The notes: generated by a model not told the origin, from the sequence alone. Counted from the first letter of the stretch, positions 1 to 8,566 are shown. The stretch is 64,000 nt of DNA from Alistipes senegalensis (GCA_023664045.1 JAMPGH010000001.1:1667804-1731803); one strand, 5' to 3'. A program made the numbers and translations.

Positions 1-431
1 ACTACGGTGTTCACCATGTCGCATACCACCTCCACGGTCGTCGTCTTGCCTTCGGCGATGCGGAACTCTTTTTCACCCCGGTAGGAGGGTCTGAAACCCG
101 TTTCGGCGAAGTCGCCCGCCTCCACGGCGATCGAGTAGTCGCCTTCCAGCAGCCACAGCGACGAGGGCATCTCCGTCCGCGAGTTGTAGCGGCGGATGAG
201 TTCTTTGCCGACTTCGCCCTCTTGCTCCGTAAGTTTGTAGATGCGGATGACGCAGTGCGTCCACGGATATTGCGTGTCGTCGTATTCGGCGCGGCTCTGC
301 GGTACGGCGATGGCGAACGATACGGCGCCTTCGCCCGCTTGTTCCGGGTTCTCCGCCGCCTCTTTCGTGCAGGCACCGCCGGCCAGCAGCATCCCCAGCA
401 GCCATACGATATGGATCGCGAATTTCTTCAT
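1..431 (-). CDS. DUF4493-like lipoprotein, C-terminus cut by window edge
   Basis: Reading on the minus strand from the ATG at 431, the frame stays open to the window edge, so only about 143 N-terminal residues are present. It starts MKKFAIHIVWLLGMLLAGGAC, a lipoprotein signal peptide with the cysteine followed by TKE. The mature part has the DUF4493 pattern: an RIYK strand, RRYNSRTEMPSSLWLLEGDY, an AVEAGD segment, then a PSYRGEKEFRIAEGKTTTVEV stretch leading to CDMVNT. The family is known as small exported Bacteroidetes lipoproteins of unknown function, often beside fimbrillins. It starts 19 bases after the stop of the next DUF4493 gene, so it is very likely the last visible gene of that operon. 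The downstream part is unseen. Confidence 0.8.
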   Translation of the reverse strand, partial: MKKFAIHIVWLLGMLLAGGACTKEAAENPEQAGEGAVSFAIAVPQSRAEYDDTQYPWTHCVIRIYKLTEQEGEVGKELIRRYNSRTEMPSSLWLLEGDYSIAVEAGDFAETGFRPSYRGEKEFRIAEGKTTTVEVVCDMVNTV

Positions 432-450
432 GCCTCGGAATGTCGGTTCG

Positions 451-2181
451 TTAAAGTACGCGGATCATGACTTTTTCGGTGATCGTTTCGCCCTCGGTGT
501 CGATCACCGTCAGCGTGAAATCCGTGTCGCCCTTGAATGTCTCCATCAGGGGGATGAATGCCGAGATGTCGAAGGAGATCGAGGTCTGTCCCTCTACTTC
601 GTCGCCTACGGGGAATCCGAATCCTTCCAGCGTGGCGCTCAGTCCCGGCATGGCGGTTTCGGGATCGGCCAGATCGAACGATGCCGGCAGCATGCCGTCC
701 AGATCGAGGGCTCCGCTGATTTCCACCAGCAGCGAGCGCACGCCCAGCGGCGCCGTGATCCGGATATTGACTTCCAGTCCTTCGACCGCGTCGTAGCGTT
801 GTCCGATGTCTTTGCCCTCCCATACGATGCGCGGGGCGGTTCCCGTGGCGAGCTGCACGGCGATCGTCAGCGCGTAGGTGCTCTTGCGGCCCTCCTCGTC
901 GGCGATCGTCATCGTGAACGTGTGGGTGCCTTCGTAGTCGAAGAGCAGCTTCATCAGGTCCTTCAGCGGGAAGGTCCGCTCCGTTACGTTGAGGTTGACG
1001 GCCGGAAATCCCCATGCGCGCAGGGTCGTGCGGGCTATGCCTTGTACGGTGAAAAGATCGACGGCTTCGGTCAGCCGGTTGATCTTCAGATATTGTTCGA
1101 ATTCGGCGTTGTCGGTCGCTACGTTTACCGTGAACGAGACCATCGGGGCCGCCGTCGAAATCGTGAAATCGCAGGGTTCGTTGAAGTAGCCGTTGTCGTC
1201 GAACTTGTCGGCATCGAGCGTGAAGGGTTCGTCGAACGAGTGCCCGGGCCAAAGAAGTTTCGGGGCGTCGGGATCGTTTTCGTCGGGAATCCGTTCTTCG
1301 CAGAATGCGGCGATCGTGCGCGTGTCGATCACCACTTCTTCGTTCGAGATCCAAGTCTCGATATCGGCGTTGATGATGAGCGTGCCGTCTTCGGCGTTCT
1401 GCAGACCTACGGTGATCTTGCGCCATTCGCCGGCTTTGGCGTCGGACGTTACGGTGAGCGGCTGGCGGTCGATCCGCTTGCCGTTGAATGTCGTGGTCAG
1501 ATAGAGGACCAGCGGATTTTTCCGGTCGGCTTCGGGTTTGAGATAGCCGGCCAGCGCGGGTTCCTTGCCTTCGAACGTGAGCGAGTTGTTGTCGCCGAGA
1601 ACCAGTTCGGCCTGCGTATTTTCGCTCATCGTGGCGATCAGCGTGTCTTTGTAGGCTACCGAAACCTTCACCGAAAGCAGATGGCAGGTCATCTCCTGCA
1701 GCAGGGTGGTTTCGCCTTTGACGATCGTGAAGCGCTGGGTGGCGCCGTAGGTCGGCGTGCCTTCTTCGCCTTCCCATGCCGTGGGGGGCGTCTCTCCCGA
1801 AAAAACGGAGAGCATGTAGAGGCCCACCGGCAGTTCGATCTGCTCGGGGCGGTCGCCGTATCGGAACTGCGTGCACGGCGTGCCGTTCTTGTCGAGAAGC
1901 TCTACCAGTTCGCCGTCGGCATCCATGATCACTACGTTGTAGCTCTCCAGATCGGTATTGCCGGCGCGGGTCGCGGCGTATGCTTCCGGGGTCTGTCCTA
2001 CGTTCTCGGTGCGGTCTTCGACCGTTACGATCAGATCGGAGAACGACAGGTAGCCCGAGTTCCGGGTACCGCCGCCGCCTTCTTCGCCTTCGAATCGGGA
2101 GGTCTCCTTCACGCAGGATGCGGCCAGCAGCGCGCAGGCCGTCAGTGCCGTCAGCGTATATTTTCGAATGTTCGTCTTCAT
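451..2181 (-). CDS. DUF4493 domain lipoprotein
   Basis: A 576-residue exported lipoprotein. The frame is open upstream to 2259, but the start at 2181 (MKTNIRKYTLTALTACALLAASC) gives a clean signal peptide and lipobox LAASC, while the upstream residues are proline/histidine-rich and not signal-like. After a Gly/Glu linker, residues ~60-170 carry the DUF4493 pattern: LESYNVVIMDADGELVELL, ELPVGLYMLSVFSGE, PTYGATQRFTIVKGETT. The rest is a chain of beta-rich segments with alternating polar and hydrophobic residues, which suggests Ig-like or jelly-roll repeats. It is the largest of three DUF4493-type proteins here and lies between two of them. A surface structural or ligand-binding role is likely from context, but no function is established. 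Confidence 0.8.
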   Translation of the reverse strand: MKTNIRKYTLTALTACALLAASCVKETSRFEGEEGGGGTRNSGYLSFSDLIVTVEDRTENVGQTPEAYAATRAGNTDLESYNVVIMDADGELVELLDKNGTPCTQFRYGDRPEQIELPVGLYMLSVFSGETPPTAWEGEEGTPTYGATQRFTIVKGETTLLQEMTCHLLSVKVSVAYKDTLIATMSENTQAELVLGDNNSLTFEGKEPALAGYLKPEADRKNPLVLYLTTTFNGKRIDRQPLTVTSDAKAGEWRKITVGLQNAEDGTLIINADIETWISNEEVVIDTRTIAAFCEERIPDENDPDAPKLLWPGHSFDEPFTLDADKFDDNGYFNEPCDFTISTAAPMVSFTVNVATDNAEFEQYLKINRLTEAVDLFTVQGIARTTLRAWGFPAVNLNVTERTFPLKDLMKLLFDYEGTHTFTMTIADEEGRKSTYALTIAVQLATGTAPRIVWEGKDIGQRYDAVEGLEVNIRITAPLGVRSLLVEISGALDLDGMLPASFDLADPETAMPGLSATLEGFGFPVGDEVEGQTSISFDISAFIPLMETFKGDTDFTLTVIDTEGETITEKVMIRVL

Positions 2182-2297
2182 GGTCGGTATCGAATGATAA
2201 TGAAAAACCGGGAGTCGGAAATGACCTGTCGGCCACTCGTTTTTCGGTCGGGAGGCCACGATCCTCGATTTCCCGTTCTTTGTTTACTCGTGCATTT

Positions 2298-3134
2298 TCA
2301 CTCCGGAATCGCGTCGTCGTTGAGTTCTTCGTCGATCGTCTCGGTGCGGATGGGCGTATCGTTGAGCGTAAGGATCACTTCGCCCGTGTCGCCGATTCCC
2401 GAGACGTCGAACGTGTAGGTGTAGAGGGTCCCGGGGACTGCCTTTTCGTTGACCGTATCGGCGAATTTCACGGTCTGCGCCGGCTGCGTCGCCGAGGGCT
2501 TTTGTTTGGTCGCTTCGCCCGAAATCGTGAAGCCGCCGCCCGGACGGATATAATAGTAATTTCCCGTCGTCGTGTAGTCGATGTCGAATTCGCTGCCTGC
2601 GGCCGTCGTCAGCCTGAAGTCGGCTCCGCTTCCGAAGTAGCCTTTGAAGCGGTCGGTGAAGTCGATCCGCACGATCGTGTTGGCCAGCCGCGCCGTGATG
2701 TCGACCCGCGTAGATTCGAGCCCCACCGACACGGTCGCTTTCGTTCGGCCTTCGAAGTAGGGGCATCCGACTCCTTCGGGCGATGCCTCCGCTCCCGGAT
2801 GTTCTGCGTCCGTACCCGTGAAGAGCGTGATTTCGTAGTCGGTCGACCACAGATAGTCGCTCTGCGAATCGTAGTCGGCTACCGAATCCCAGCGTCGCGC
2901 GAAGTCGTATTCGGGATCGGCGCTTTCGATCCGAAGTGCCAGATCGGGCGCTGCAGGAATCGCTTCGGCCGGCAGTTCGATACGTCCCGCCGCCCGGGTC
3001 CGGGCGGCGATCGCCGGCGAGCACTCCACGGCCAGATGCAGCGTGCCGTAGCCCGTCGCCGCCGTTTCGGGCGCCTCTTTCGCGCATCCGGCCAGCAGCG
3101 CCGCCGCCAGCAGTATGGTCGTCTGTCGTTTCAT
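2298..3134 (-). CDS. DUF4493-like lipoprotein
   Basis: A 278-residue lipoprotein starting MKRQTTILLAAALLAGC, a textbook signal peptide with lipobox LAGC. The body has the family features: a DLALRIESADPEY strand, a STDYEITLFTGTDAEHPG segment, a PYFEGRTKATVSVGLESTRV stretch and a following beta domain with ANTIVRIDFTDRFKGYF. It starts one base before the stop codon of the fimbrillin-like gene upstream (3136), so the two are translationally close. A gap of 116 bases separates it from the next gene. The acidic tail (EELNDDAIPE) is short. I assign the family by pattern only. The function is unknown. Confidence 0.75.
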   Translation of the reverse strand: MKRQTTILLAAALLAGCAKEAPETAATGYGTLHLAVECSPAIAARTRAAGRIELPAEAIPAAPDLALRIESADPEYDFARRWDSVADYDSQSDYLWSTDYEITLFTGTDAEHPGAEASPEGVGCPYFEGRTKATVSVGLESTRVDITARLANTIVRIDFTDRFKGYFGSGADFRLTTAAGSEFDIDYTTTGNYYYIRPGGGFTISGEATKQKPSATQPAQTVKFADTVNEKAVPGTLYTYTFDVSGIGDTGEVILTLNDTPIRTETIDEELNDDAIPE

Positions 3135-3135
3135 C

Positions 3136-4896
3136 TTATCGTACGATCGTTACGCGGATGTTGTCGATGTAGTAGTAGAACGTTTTGCCGGTTATCGTTA
3201 CCAGCCAGCCGTCCTTTTTCTTGTAATATCCGAACCAGGTCAGCCGCGTGGCGTTCGAGCATTCGTCCGCTTCGTGTTCTTTCGCCGTGGGCATGTTCGT
3301 CGGCGAGCCGTTCGGATCCAGCGTGTATTCGTCGATTTTTCGCTCCGGATAGTTGGTCGCTCCATGTCCTCCCGCCACCGCTCCGGCTTGCTCCGATACT
3401 CCGAATATGCAGTCGGGAATGCCTTTGTCCGCATTGGTCGTGGCTCCTATGTCGTAATGAATGCGGACCTTGACTTTCCGACCTGCCTTGATGCCGGCCA
3501 AAGCGGGCGAGTCCACTCGACCGCTTTTGAAGTCCAGCTTGGAGGTCGAGGTTCCGACATATGTCCTGACTTCCAGCGATTGCTGATCCACCTTCCATCG
3601 CGAGCCCGTCCAGCCCGGCAGTCCGGCTTCGGTCAGCTCGTAGGCGGTTCCTCCGTCTTCGTCCGCGTAGGCGTCGTAGCTCGCGGTCTCCGAGAAATCC
3701 TCGAAGAAAAGATAGGGCGCCTCGACCGTGCATCCGTCGGCGGAAATGCCGTTCATCCGGCATCTCTTGCCGTAGACGCCTTCGGTATTTTCCGAGCCGA
3801 CGCTCAATCCGACTTCGATGCCGTCGACGAACGCATCTCCTTGATCGTCGAAAATGCGGGTCGAGAAGAGGTTGTCGTCGATCTTCTCGAAGGTGCGGGT
3901 CGTATGTTCCCGGGCGAGTGCCGGGAACTCGTATCCCTCCGGCATCACCAGCGAATCGATCTGCAGTACGTTTTCGCCCAAGCGGGCCGGGTCGACCGTC
4001 AGACGGAACTCCCGCTGGGGGCGCAGTTCGTTGATCGTCAGCTTCACCGGCGTGATCCGGCCCGCTGCGCAGTCGCGGAACTCCCGTGTCGACAGGGGCC
4101 ACGAAATCTCCGTGCCGTCGGTCGCCGTGAACCACACTTCTCCGCCCGTCGGATCGGTCGGCGCAAGGAATACCCAGAAACTCTCTCCGGCATCGACCGG
4201 TTCTGCGAAATCGATCGTGATGGCGTTGCTCGTGGCCGCCATTTCGGGCGCTGCATCGGGGTGGGTCAGGTCCCACGTCATCCGGCCGGCGACGGGCTGC
4301 GGAAATTCGATGCGGAGTTTTTCGACCGGTCGTCCCAGCAGGTTGCGTCCTTCGGGGATCGTGATTTTCAGTGCGTGTACCTTGTGGCGGAAATGAAGCG
4401 TTACGTCGTTGAGGATCTCTTCGCGCAGCTCCGCGCCTTGCGTTGCGGCCAGCATGATGTCCAGATCGGGGTTCCATGCGCCGTTCTGCACGGCCGGAAT
4501 CGTGTAGCTCACTTTCGTGCCGTCCGAGGTTTCGGGGAGAGGATAGGAGGCGTAATAGTCGTAGGTCCCGGCGGTCATGGCGTCGATCATGCCGGTGAAA
4601 AGTCCTTCGTCGGGCGATTCCCGCGGATACCAGAGCGTGAAAGGTACGTTTTCGAACGCGGCGGTGCCGTTTCCGTAGGCCCACAGCGCCATGCGGTCGC
4701 CCTTGACCCAGCGGGTCGCCAGCGTATTTTCGTCCAGTGCCGTGCGGGTGTCGTGCGGCGTGGCGATGCGGACTTCGATCCGGCGGGATTGCCCCTTCTG
4801 CGGGGCCGGCCATTCGTCGTCCTTATGGCACGAAACGGCCGCCGCCGCAAGCGCTGCGACCGTCGATAGAATGGCTAACTGTTTGATAATCCCCAT
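3136..4896 (-). CDS. Fimbrillin-like (Mfa1/FimA-type) lipoprotein with C-terminal jelly-roll
   Basis: A 586-residue exported protein. The frame is open to 5058, but the ATG at 4896 gives MGIIKQLAILSTVAALAAAAVSC, a lipoprotein signal, and sits 25 bases after a TACTTTTG promoter element, so it is the preferred start. Residues ~35-80 carry the fimbrillin signature (DTRTALDENTLATRWVKGD followed by RMALWAYGNG), as in fimbrillin-family and Mfa-like proteins. The central part is beta-rich. The last ~190 residues begin YLFFEDFSE and end YYYIDNIRVTIVR, which resembles a carbohydrate-binding or jelly-roll domain. It is the first gene of a cluster with three DUF4493 lipoproteins, so this may be a surface-fibre locus. 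Whether it polymerises like FimA is inference. Confidence 0.75.
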   Translation of the reverse strand: MGIIKQLAILSTVAALAAAAVSCHKDDEWPAPQKGQSRRIEVRIATPHDTRTALDENTLATRWVKGDRMALWAYGNGTAAFENVPFTLWYPRESPDEGLFTGMIDAMTAGTYDYYASYPLPETSDGTKVSYTIPAVQNGAWNPDLDIMLAATQGAELREEILNDVTLHFRHKVHALKITIPEGRNLLGRPVEKLRIEFPQPVAGRMTWDLTHPDAAPEMAATSNAITIDFAEPVDAGESFWVFLAPTDPTGGEVWFTATDGTEISWPLSTREFRDCAAGRITPVKLTINELRPQREFRLTVDPARLGENVLQIDSLVMPEGYEFPALAREHTTRTFEKIDDNLFSTRIFDDQGDAFVDGIEVGLSVGSENTEGVYGKRCRMNGISADGCTVEAPYLFFEDFSETASYDAYADEDGGTAYELTEAGLPGWTGSRWKVDQQSLEVRTYVGTSTSKLDFKSGRVDSPALAGIKAGRKVKVRIHYDIGATTNADKGIPDCIFGVSEQAGAVAGGHGATNYPERKIDEYTLDPNGSPTNMPTAKEHEADECSNATRLTWFGYYKKKDGWLVTITGKTFYYYIDNIRVTIVR

Positions 4897-4920
4897 GTAG
4901 AATCCTTTTCTGATCCGTTG

Positions 4921-4928
4921 CAAAAGTA
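4921..4928 (-). promoter_or_regulatory. -7 element upstream of the fimbrillin-like gene
   Basis: On the minus strand the sequence reads TACTTTTG, a match to the Bacteroidetes -7 consensus TAnnTTTG, 25 bases before the ATG at 4896. A TTTC (one mismatch to TTTG) lies 19 bases further upstream. It would drive the fimbrillin/DUF4493 operon. Confidence 0.6.
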
Positions 4929-5077
4929 GACAACAAATTCCCCCGAAAGAAATATTTTCAACGAACGGAGGTTTTTTCATCACGAAAAGTCGGATTTTTC
5001 GGAAAATCGGAATCCGGAAAAGGAGTGAAACGGTCGGATTTCCGGGCCGTTCCATCATGCCGGTTCCGGTTTATGGA

Positions 5078-5106
5078 AAAAGAAAACGCCGGTCGAAACC
5101 GGCGTT
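5078..5106 (-). terminator. Intrinsic terminator of the S9 peptidase gene
   Basis: A 9-bp perfect stem AACGCCGGT / ACCGGCGTT (5085-5093 with 5098-5106) around a CGAA tetraloop. On the minus strand it is followed by a T-rich run. It lies 11 bases after the peptidase stop codon. Confidence 0.8.
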
Positions 5107-5116
5107 CCTGCTCTCT

Positions 5117-7279
5117 TTACTCTTGCTTGACGTATCGGTCCAGCCAGCCGAAGAATTCGCGGTTCCAGACCAGCGAGTTCTGCGGTTTGAATACTTGGTG
5201 CGCTTCGTTTTCGAACTCCACCAGCCGGGCCGGGATGCCGCGTACCCGCGCCGCCGTGAATGCTTCGAGCGACTGCGTGTAGGGGATGCGGAAGTCTTTT
5301 TCGCCCGTGAAGATCAGAATCGGCGTGTCCCACTTCTCCGCATATTTGTGCGGCGAGTGGGCGTAGGAGCGCTGCGCCACGGCGTTGTGCTTCTCCCAGT
5401 AGGGGCCTCCGTAGTCGTTGTTCACGAACCACAGCTCTTCGGTCTGGCCGTACATCGAGTCGAAGTCGAAGATGCCGCAGTGGGCCACGAAGGCCTTGAA
5501 GCGCTTTTCGTGGCAGCCCGCCAGAAAGTAGACCGAGTAGCCGCCGTACGAGGCGCCCGCGCAGCCCATGCGTTTCTCGTCGGCCCACGGTTCGCGGGCC
5601 ACGTCGTCCACGGCCGAAAGATAGTCGCGGATGTTCTGTCCCGAGTAGTCGCCCGAGATCTGATCCAGCCACTCCTGTCCGAACGAGGGGAGACCGCGGC
5701 GGTTGGGCGCTACCACTACGTAGCCTTGCGCCGCCATGAGCTGGAAGTTCCAGCGGTAGCTCCAGAATTGCGAAACCACGCTTTGCGGACCGCCCTGACA
5801 GTAGAGCAGCACCGGGTATTTCTTCGCCGGGTCGAAGTCGGGCGGCAGAATCACCCACGTGAGCATCTGCTTGCCGTCGGTCGTGCGGACCCAGCGTTTC
5901 CGCACTTCGCCCATCTTCACGGCGTCGTAGATCGGGGCGTTGATCTCCGAAATTTGCGCCATCGCGCCGTCGGCAGGGTTCACGTCGAAAAATTCGGTCG
6001 CCATCGAGATCGTGCACACTTCCGCGACGATCCGTCCGCCGGCCATCGTGAAGGCGTCGATGTCGTGGTCGCCCGCAGTGAGCACTTCTACTTCGCCATC
6101 GGTCAGCGCCACGCGGCAGATCTGGTGGGTCGCTTCGATCGGCGCGATGAAGTAGAGCTCCTCGTTGCCGTCCCATACGACGTTCATCGCATTGTAGTCG
6201 AAGTCGGCCGTCAGGTCTTGCATCTCGGCCGTCGTGCAGTCATAGACGAAGAGACGTTCCTTGTCCGACTCGTTGCCGGCGCGGCGCATCGAGCGGAAAG
6301 CGATCTTCTTATCGTCGGGCGACCAGACGGGGTATTTGTCGTAGCCCGGCATCTCGGCCACGCATTCCACGACTTCGCCGGCGCATTCGGCCTTGCGGCC
6401 CGTCAGGGGTTTGCAGATGTTCCGCGTCTCCCCCGTCGCCAGATCGTAGACGAAGATGTCCGAGTCGGTCGATACGGCGTATTGCGTTCCCGTTAGGGGT
6501 TTGCAGGTGTAGGCCAGCCGGGTTCCGGCGTGGTTCCACGCGATTTCGGCCATGTCGAAATAGGGGGCCAGCGGTGCGTCCCACGCCGCTTCGGCGCCGA
6601 GGATGTCCTTGCCGCCCGTTACGGGCCCGTCGCCCAGCTCGGCTACGAAGATGTGGCGGTAGTCGCCCTCGTCCCAGTAGTCCCAGTGGCGGGCCATCAG
6701 ATCGTCGTAGATGCGGGCTTGCGACCGGGGCATGTCGGGATGCACGTCCGACGACTTGCGGGCGCTTACGTGTACCGGCTGCACCCACCAGATATGCCCT
6801 CCGTCGGGGCTCACGCCGAATCCCTCGACGTCGGGAATTCCTTCGCCTTCGCCGCTGCCGGTCAGCTGTGCGGCATCCGTTCCGTCGGCTTTCATGCTCC
6901 ATACCTGCGACGAGCCGCTGCGGTCCGAAAGAAAGTAGATCGTCTCTCCGTCGGCCGACCATTGGGGCGCGGCGTTGTTCGAGGCATAGTCGGTCAGCCG
7001 GCGGCAGGTGCCGTCGGCGATCTCCTCGATCCAGAGGGTCGTGATGCCGCGGTTTTCGGCCATGTCGTATTCCGTTACGGCGTAGAGGAGCCGTGTGCCG
7101 TCGGGCGAGAGCGACGAGGAACCTGCACGGCGCATCTTCCACATCACGTCGGGGGTCAGCCGCCCGGCGGCGATTTCTTCGGCCGTCAGCGCGTTGTCGA
7201 TCTTCAGGGGCGCGGGGCGCTGGTCGCATCCGCCGATCCCCGCAGCTGCAATAGCCATAAGGAGAATGATTTTTTTCAT
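5117..7279 (-). CDS. S9 family prolyl oligopeptidase (dipeptidyl/acylaminoacyl peptidase type)
   Basis: A 720-residue lipoprotein starting MKKIILLMAIAAAGIGGC. Residues ~45-450 contain repeated WSADGETIYFLSD- and SPDG-type motifs typical of the S9 beta-propeller. The alpha/beta-hydrolase domain follows, with nucleophile Ser577 in GASYGGY, Asp662 in GEKDFRIPY and His694 in ENEAHQVF, so all three catalytic residues are present. Family knowledge: these exported enzymes release dipeptides or acyl-amino acids from short peptides. Asaccharolytic Bacteroidales use many of them for peptide catabolism. It is a single-gene unit with its own terminator. The exact subclass (DPP-IV, DPP5 or acylaminoacyl) cannot be told from the sequence alone. 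Confidence 0.92.
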   Translation of the reverse strand: MKKIILLMAIAAAGIGGCDQRPAPLKIDNALTAEEIAAGRLTPDVMWKMRRAGSSSLSPDGTRLLYAVTEYDMAENRGITTLWIEEIADGTCRRLTDYASNNAAPQWSADGETIYFLSDRSGSSQVWSMKADGTDAAQLTGSGEGEGIPDVEGFGVSPDGGHIWWVQPVHVSARKSSDVHPDMPRSQARIYDDLMARHWDYWDEGDYRHIFVAELGDGPVTGGKDILGAEAAWDAPLAPYFDMAEIAWNHAGTRLAYTCKPLTGTQYAVSTDSDIFVYDLATGETRNICKPLTGRKAECAGEVVECVAEMPGYDKYPVWSPDDKKIAFRSMRRAGNESDKERLFVYDCTTAEMQDLTADFDYNAMNVVWDGNEELYFIAPIEATHQICRVALTDGEVEVLTAGDHDIDAFTMAGGRIVAEVCTISMATEFFDVNPADGAMAQISEINAPIYDAVKMGEVRKRWVRTTDGKQMLTWVILPPDFDPAKKYPVLLYCQGGPQSVVSQFWSYRWNFQLMAAQGYVVVAPNRRGLPSFGQEWLDQISGDYSGQNIRDYLSAVDDVAREPWADEKRMGCAGASYGGYSVYFLAGCHEKRFKAFVAHCGIFDFDSMYGQTEELWFVNNDYGGPYWEKHNAVAQRSYAHSPHKYAEKWDTPILIFTGEKDFRIPYTQSLEAFTAARVRGIPARLVEFENEAHQVFKPQNSLVWNREFFGWLDRYVKQE

Positions 7280-7302
7280 GTTCGGTCGAGGTTTCTCTCT
7301 AA

Positions 7303-7463
7303 TTTCGTATCTTTGATTTCGCCTCAGATACTCCGTCTCGGCATAACCGAGCTATCGCTTGTTTCTGCGCTCGAATTTTCGTATCTTTGATTTCGTCGAA
7401 GATACTCCGTCTCGGCATAACCAAGCTATCGCTTGTTTCTGCGCTCGAATTTTCGTATCTTCG
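7303..7463 (+). repeat. 74-bp tandem repeat carrying promoter elements
   Basis: Two complete 74-base copies (7303-7376, 7377-7450) and the start of a third (7451-7463). Each begins TTTCGTATCTTTG or nearly so and contains GATACTCCGTCTCGGCATAA. The copies differ at only a few positions. Each repeat start contains a -7 element: TATCTTTG at 7308-7315 and 7382-7389, and TATCTTCG at 7456-7463. The last ends 19 bases before the Nudix ATG. The AGATAC / GTATCT ends of each unit are inverted. This is a stacked array of three candidate promoters reading into the Nudix gene. Confidence 0.85.
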
Positions 7464-7482
7464 TCCTGCAAAAACGTTCGTT

Positions 7483-8139
7483 ATGGAACATACCGTCTAC
7501 TTCGCCGACAAGTCGGTTTCTTTCGTTTCGGAGCCTTTCCGCGGGGGCGCTTCGGTCTTCGTGCCCGACGGAATCGGGGCGATAAGTCGCGACAAGATAA
7601 TGAAATTTCTCGAAACGGACAATTCCGTCGCCGTCGTCGCGGCCGATCCCGATGCGGCGTTCGCCCGTTTCGCCGAGGATTTCACAAGGGTCGAGGCGGC
7701 CGGCGGGGTGGTGGCGAACAGCCGGGGCGAGCGGCTGATGATCCGCCGCAACGGCCGCTGGGATCTGCCCAAAGGACATCTCGAGCCGGGCGAGTCGATC
7801 GAACAGTGCGCCGCGCGCGAGATCGCGGAGGAGACGGGCGTCCGGGCCGAGGTCGCGGCTCCCTTGTGCACTACGTGGCATGCCTACTGGTTCCCGAAGA
7901 CGGAGCGCTGGGAGCTCAAGCGCACCCGTTGGTTCCTGCTCCGGGCTCTCGGCGACGATCCCCTCGCACCGCAGACCGAGGAGGGTATCGACGAGGTCGT
8001 CTGGTGCTCGCCCGTGGATTTCACGGCCCATCTCCAAGAGGCTTTCCCCACGGTGCAACGGGTCGGGGAAGCGTTGCTTTGCAATGAAGAATCAAGGCGG
8101 TCTCTGCCCTCGCTTAATCGTAAAATTCTTAATTCTTAA
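7483..8139 (+). CDS. Nudix hydrolase
   Basis: 218 residues from the ATG at 7483 (MEHTVYFADKSVSFVSE). An upstream in-frame start at 7387 falls inside the promoter repeats and is rejected. The Nudix box spans residues 98-120, with Gly98, Glu104, Arg112-Glu113, Glu116-Glu117 and Gly119, matching GX5EX7REUXEEXGU completely. Such enzymes hydrolyse nucleoside diphosphates linked to another moiety, and the substrate cannot be predicted here. The ~70-residue N-terminal extension before the Nudix fold has no motif I recognise. The last ~15 codons (RRSLPSLNRKILNS) are encoded by an intergenic repeat that also occurs at 13.2, 46.5 and 59.4 kb, so the native C-terminus was probably replaced or extended. 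Convergent with the SRPBCC gene 10 bases downstream. Confidence 0.9.
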   Translation: MEHTVYFADKSVSFVSEPFRGGASVFVPDGIGAISRDKIMKFLETDNSVAVVAADPDAAFARFAEDFTRVEAAGGVVANSRGERLMIRRNGRWDLPKGHLEPGESIEQCAAREIAEETGVRAEVAAPLCTTWHAYWFPKTERWELKRTRWFLLRALGDDPLAPQTEEGIDEVVWCSPVDFTAHLQEAFPTVQRVGEALLCNEESRRSLPSLNRKILNS

Positions 8140-8160
8140 TTTTTCATTCTTAATTTTGGA
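8108..8160 (+). repeat. Dispersed repeat read into the Nudix 3' end
   Basis: CCTCGCTTAATCGTAAAATT followed by CTTAATTCTTAATTTTTCA. Relatives of this sequence occur near 13191-13222, 46454-46485 (minus) and 59431-59460. The first part is inside the Nudix reading frame and the rest is intergenic. Confidence 0.7.
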
Positions 8161-8566
8161 AGTGTCCGTTCATCGCTTGGGCGATGCCTTCGGCGATGCG
8201 GTCCACGGCTTCCTGCAGCTTGCCGCCGATCATCATCTTCATCATCATGTTCAGCTCGGCGTGCAGCACGATGCGCAGACGCGTATCGGCATCCGAGACC
8301 TTGTGCAGCTGAATCCAGAATGCGAAATCGACGGGTACGCCGCCTTCGTCGCCCACGATCTTCACGTGCTTGGCTTCTACACGCTCCTCCATGCGGAGCT
8401 TCACGGTGAATCCTTTGGCCTTGAACGAGCAGCGTTCCTCGTCGGCCCGCCACTCTTCGACGCGGTCCGCCAGCGCGGGCGTCAGGTTGTCGAAGCGGCT
8501 GATGGCCGCATAGATCTCTTCTGCGGGGCGCAGTACCTGTTGTTGTTTGGAGATGTATTCTTGCAT
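8150..8566 (-). CDS. SRPBCC (START-like) family protein
   Basis: 138 residues from the ATG at 8566 (MQEYISKQQQVLRPAEEIYA). The frame continues upstream but there it is antisense-like, low-quality sequence overlapping tsaE. The opening (a strand, then PAEEIYAAISRFDNL) and the closing long helix (GKLQEAVDRIAEGIAQAMNG) are the usual start and end of the SRPBCC/polyketide-cyclase helix-grip fold. Such proteins bind hydrophobic ligands, and the ligand is unknown. It begins 11 bases after the tsaE stop on the same strand, so porX, tsaE and this gene are likely one transcript. The same neighbourhood is common in Bacteroidales. Confidence 0.8.
   Translation of the reverse strand: MQEYISKQQQVLRPAEEIYAAISRFDNLTPALADRVEEWRADEERCSFKAKGFTVKLRMEERVEAKHVKIVGDEGGVPVDFAFWIQLHKVSDADTRLRIVLHAELNMMMKMMIGGKLQEAVDRIAEGIAQAMNGHFQN

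Noticed and set aside
241-2418. A 725-codon open frame on the plus strand, opposite the DUF4493 genes
   Set aside because: It is an antisense shadow: high GC3 on the minus strand removes stops here. The product is Arg/Gly/Val-rich without domains, while the minus frames have signal peptides and lipoboxes.
3115-4869. Long plus-strand frame opposite the fimbrillin-like gene, and similar long antisense frames opposite mfd, secA, susC and the TPR-lptC region
   Set aside because: The real genes on the other strand have complete conserved domains. The antisense products show no motif and biased composition.
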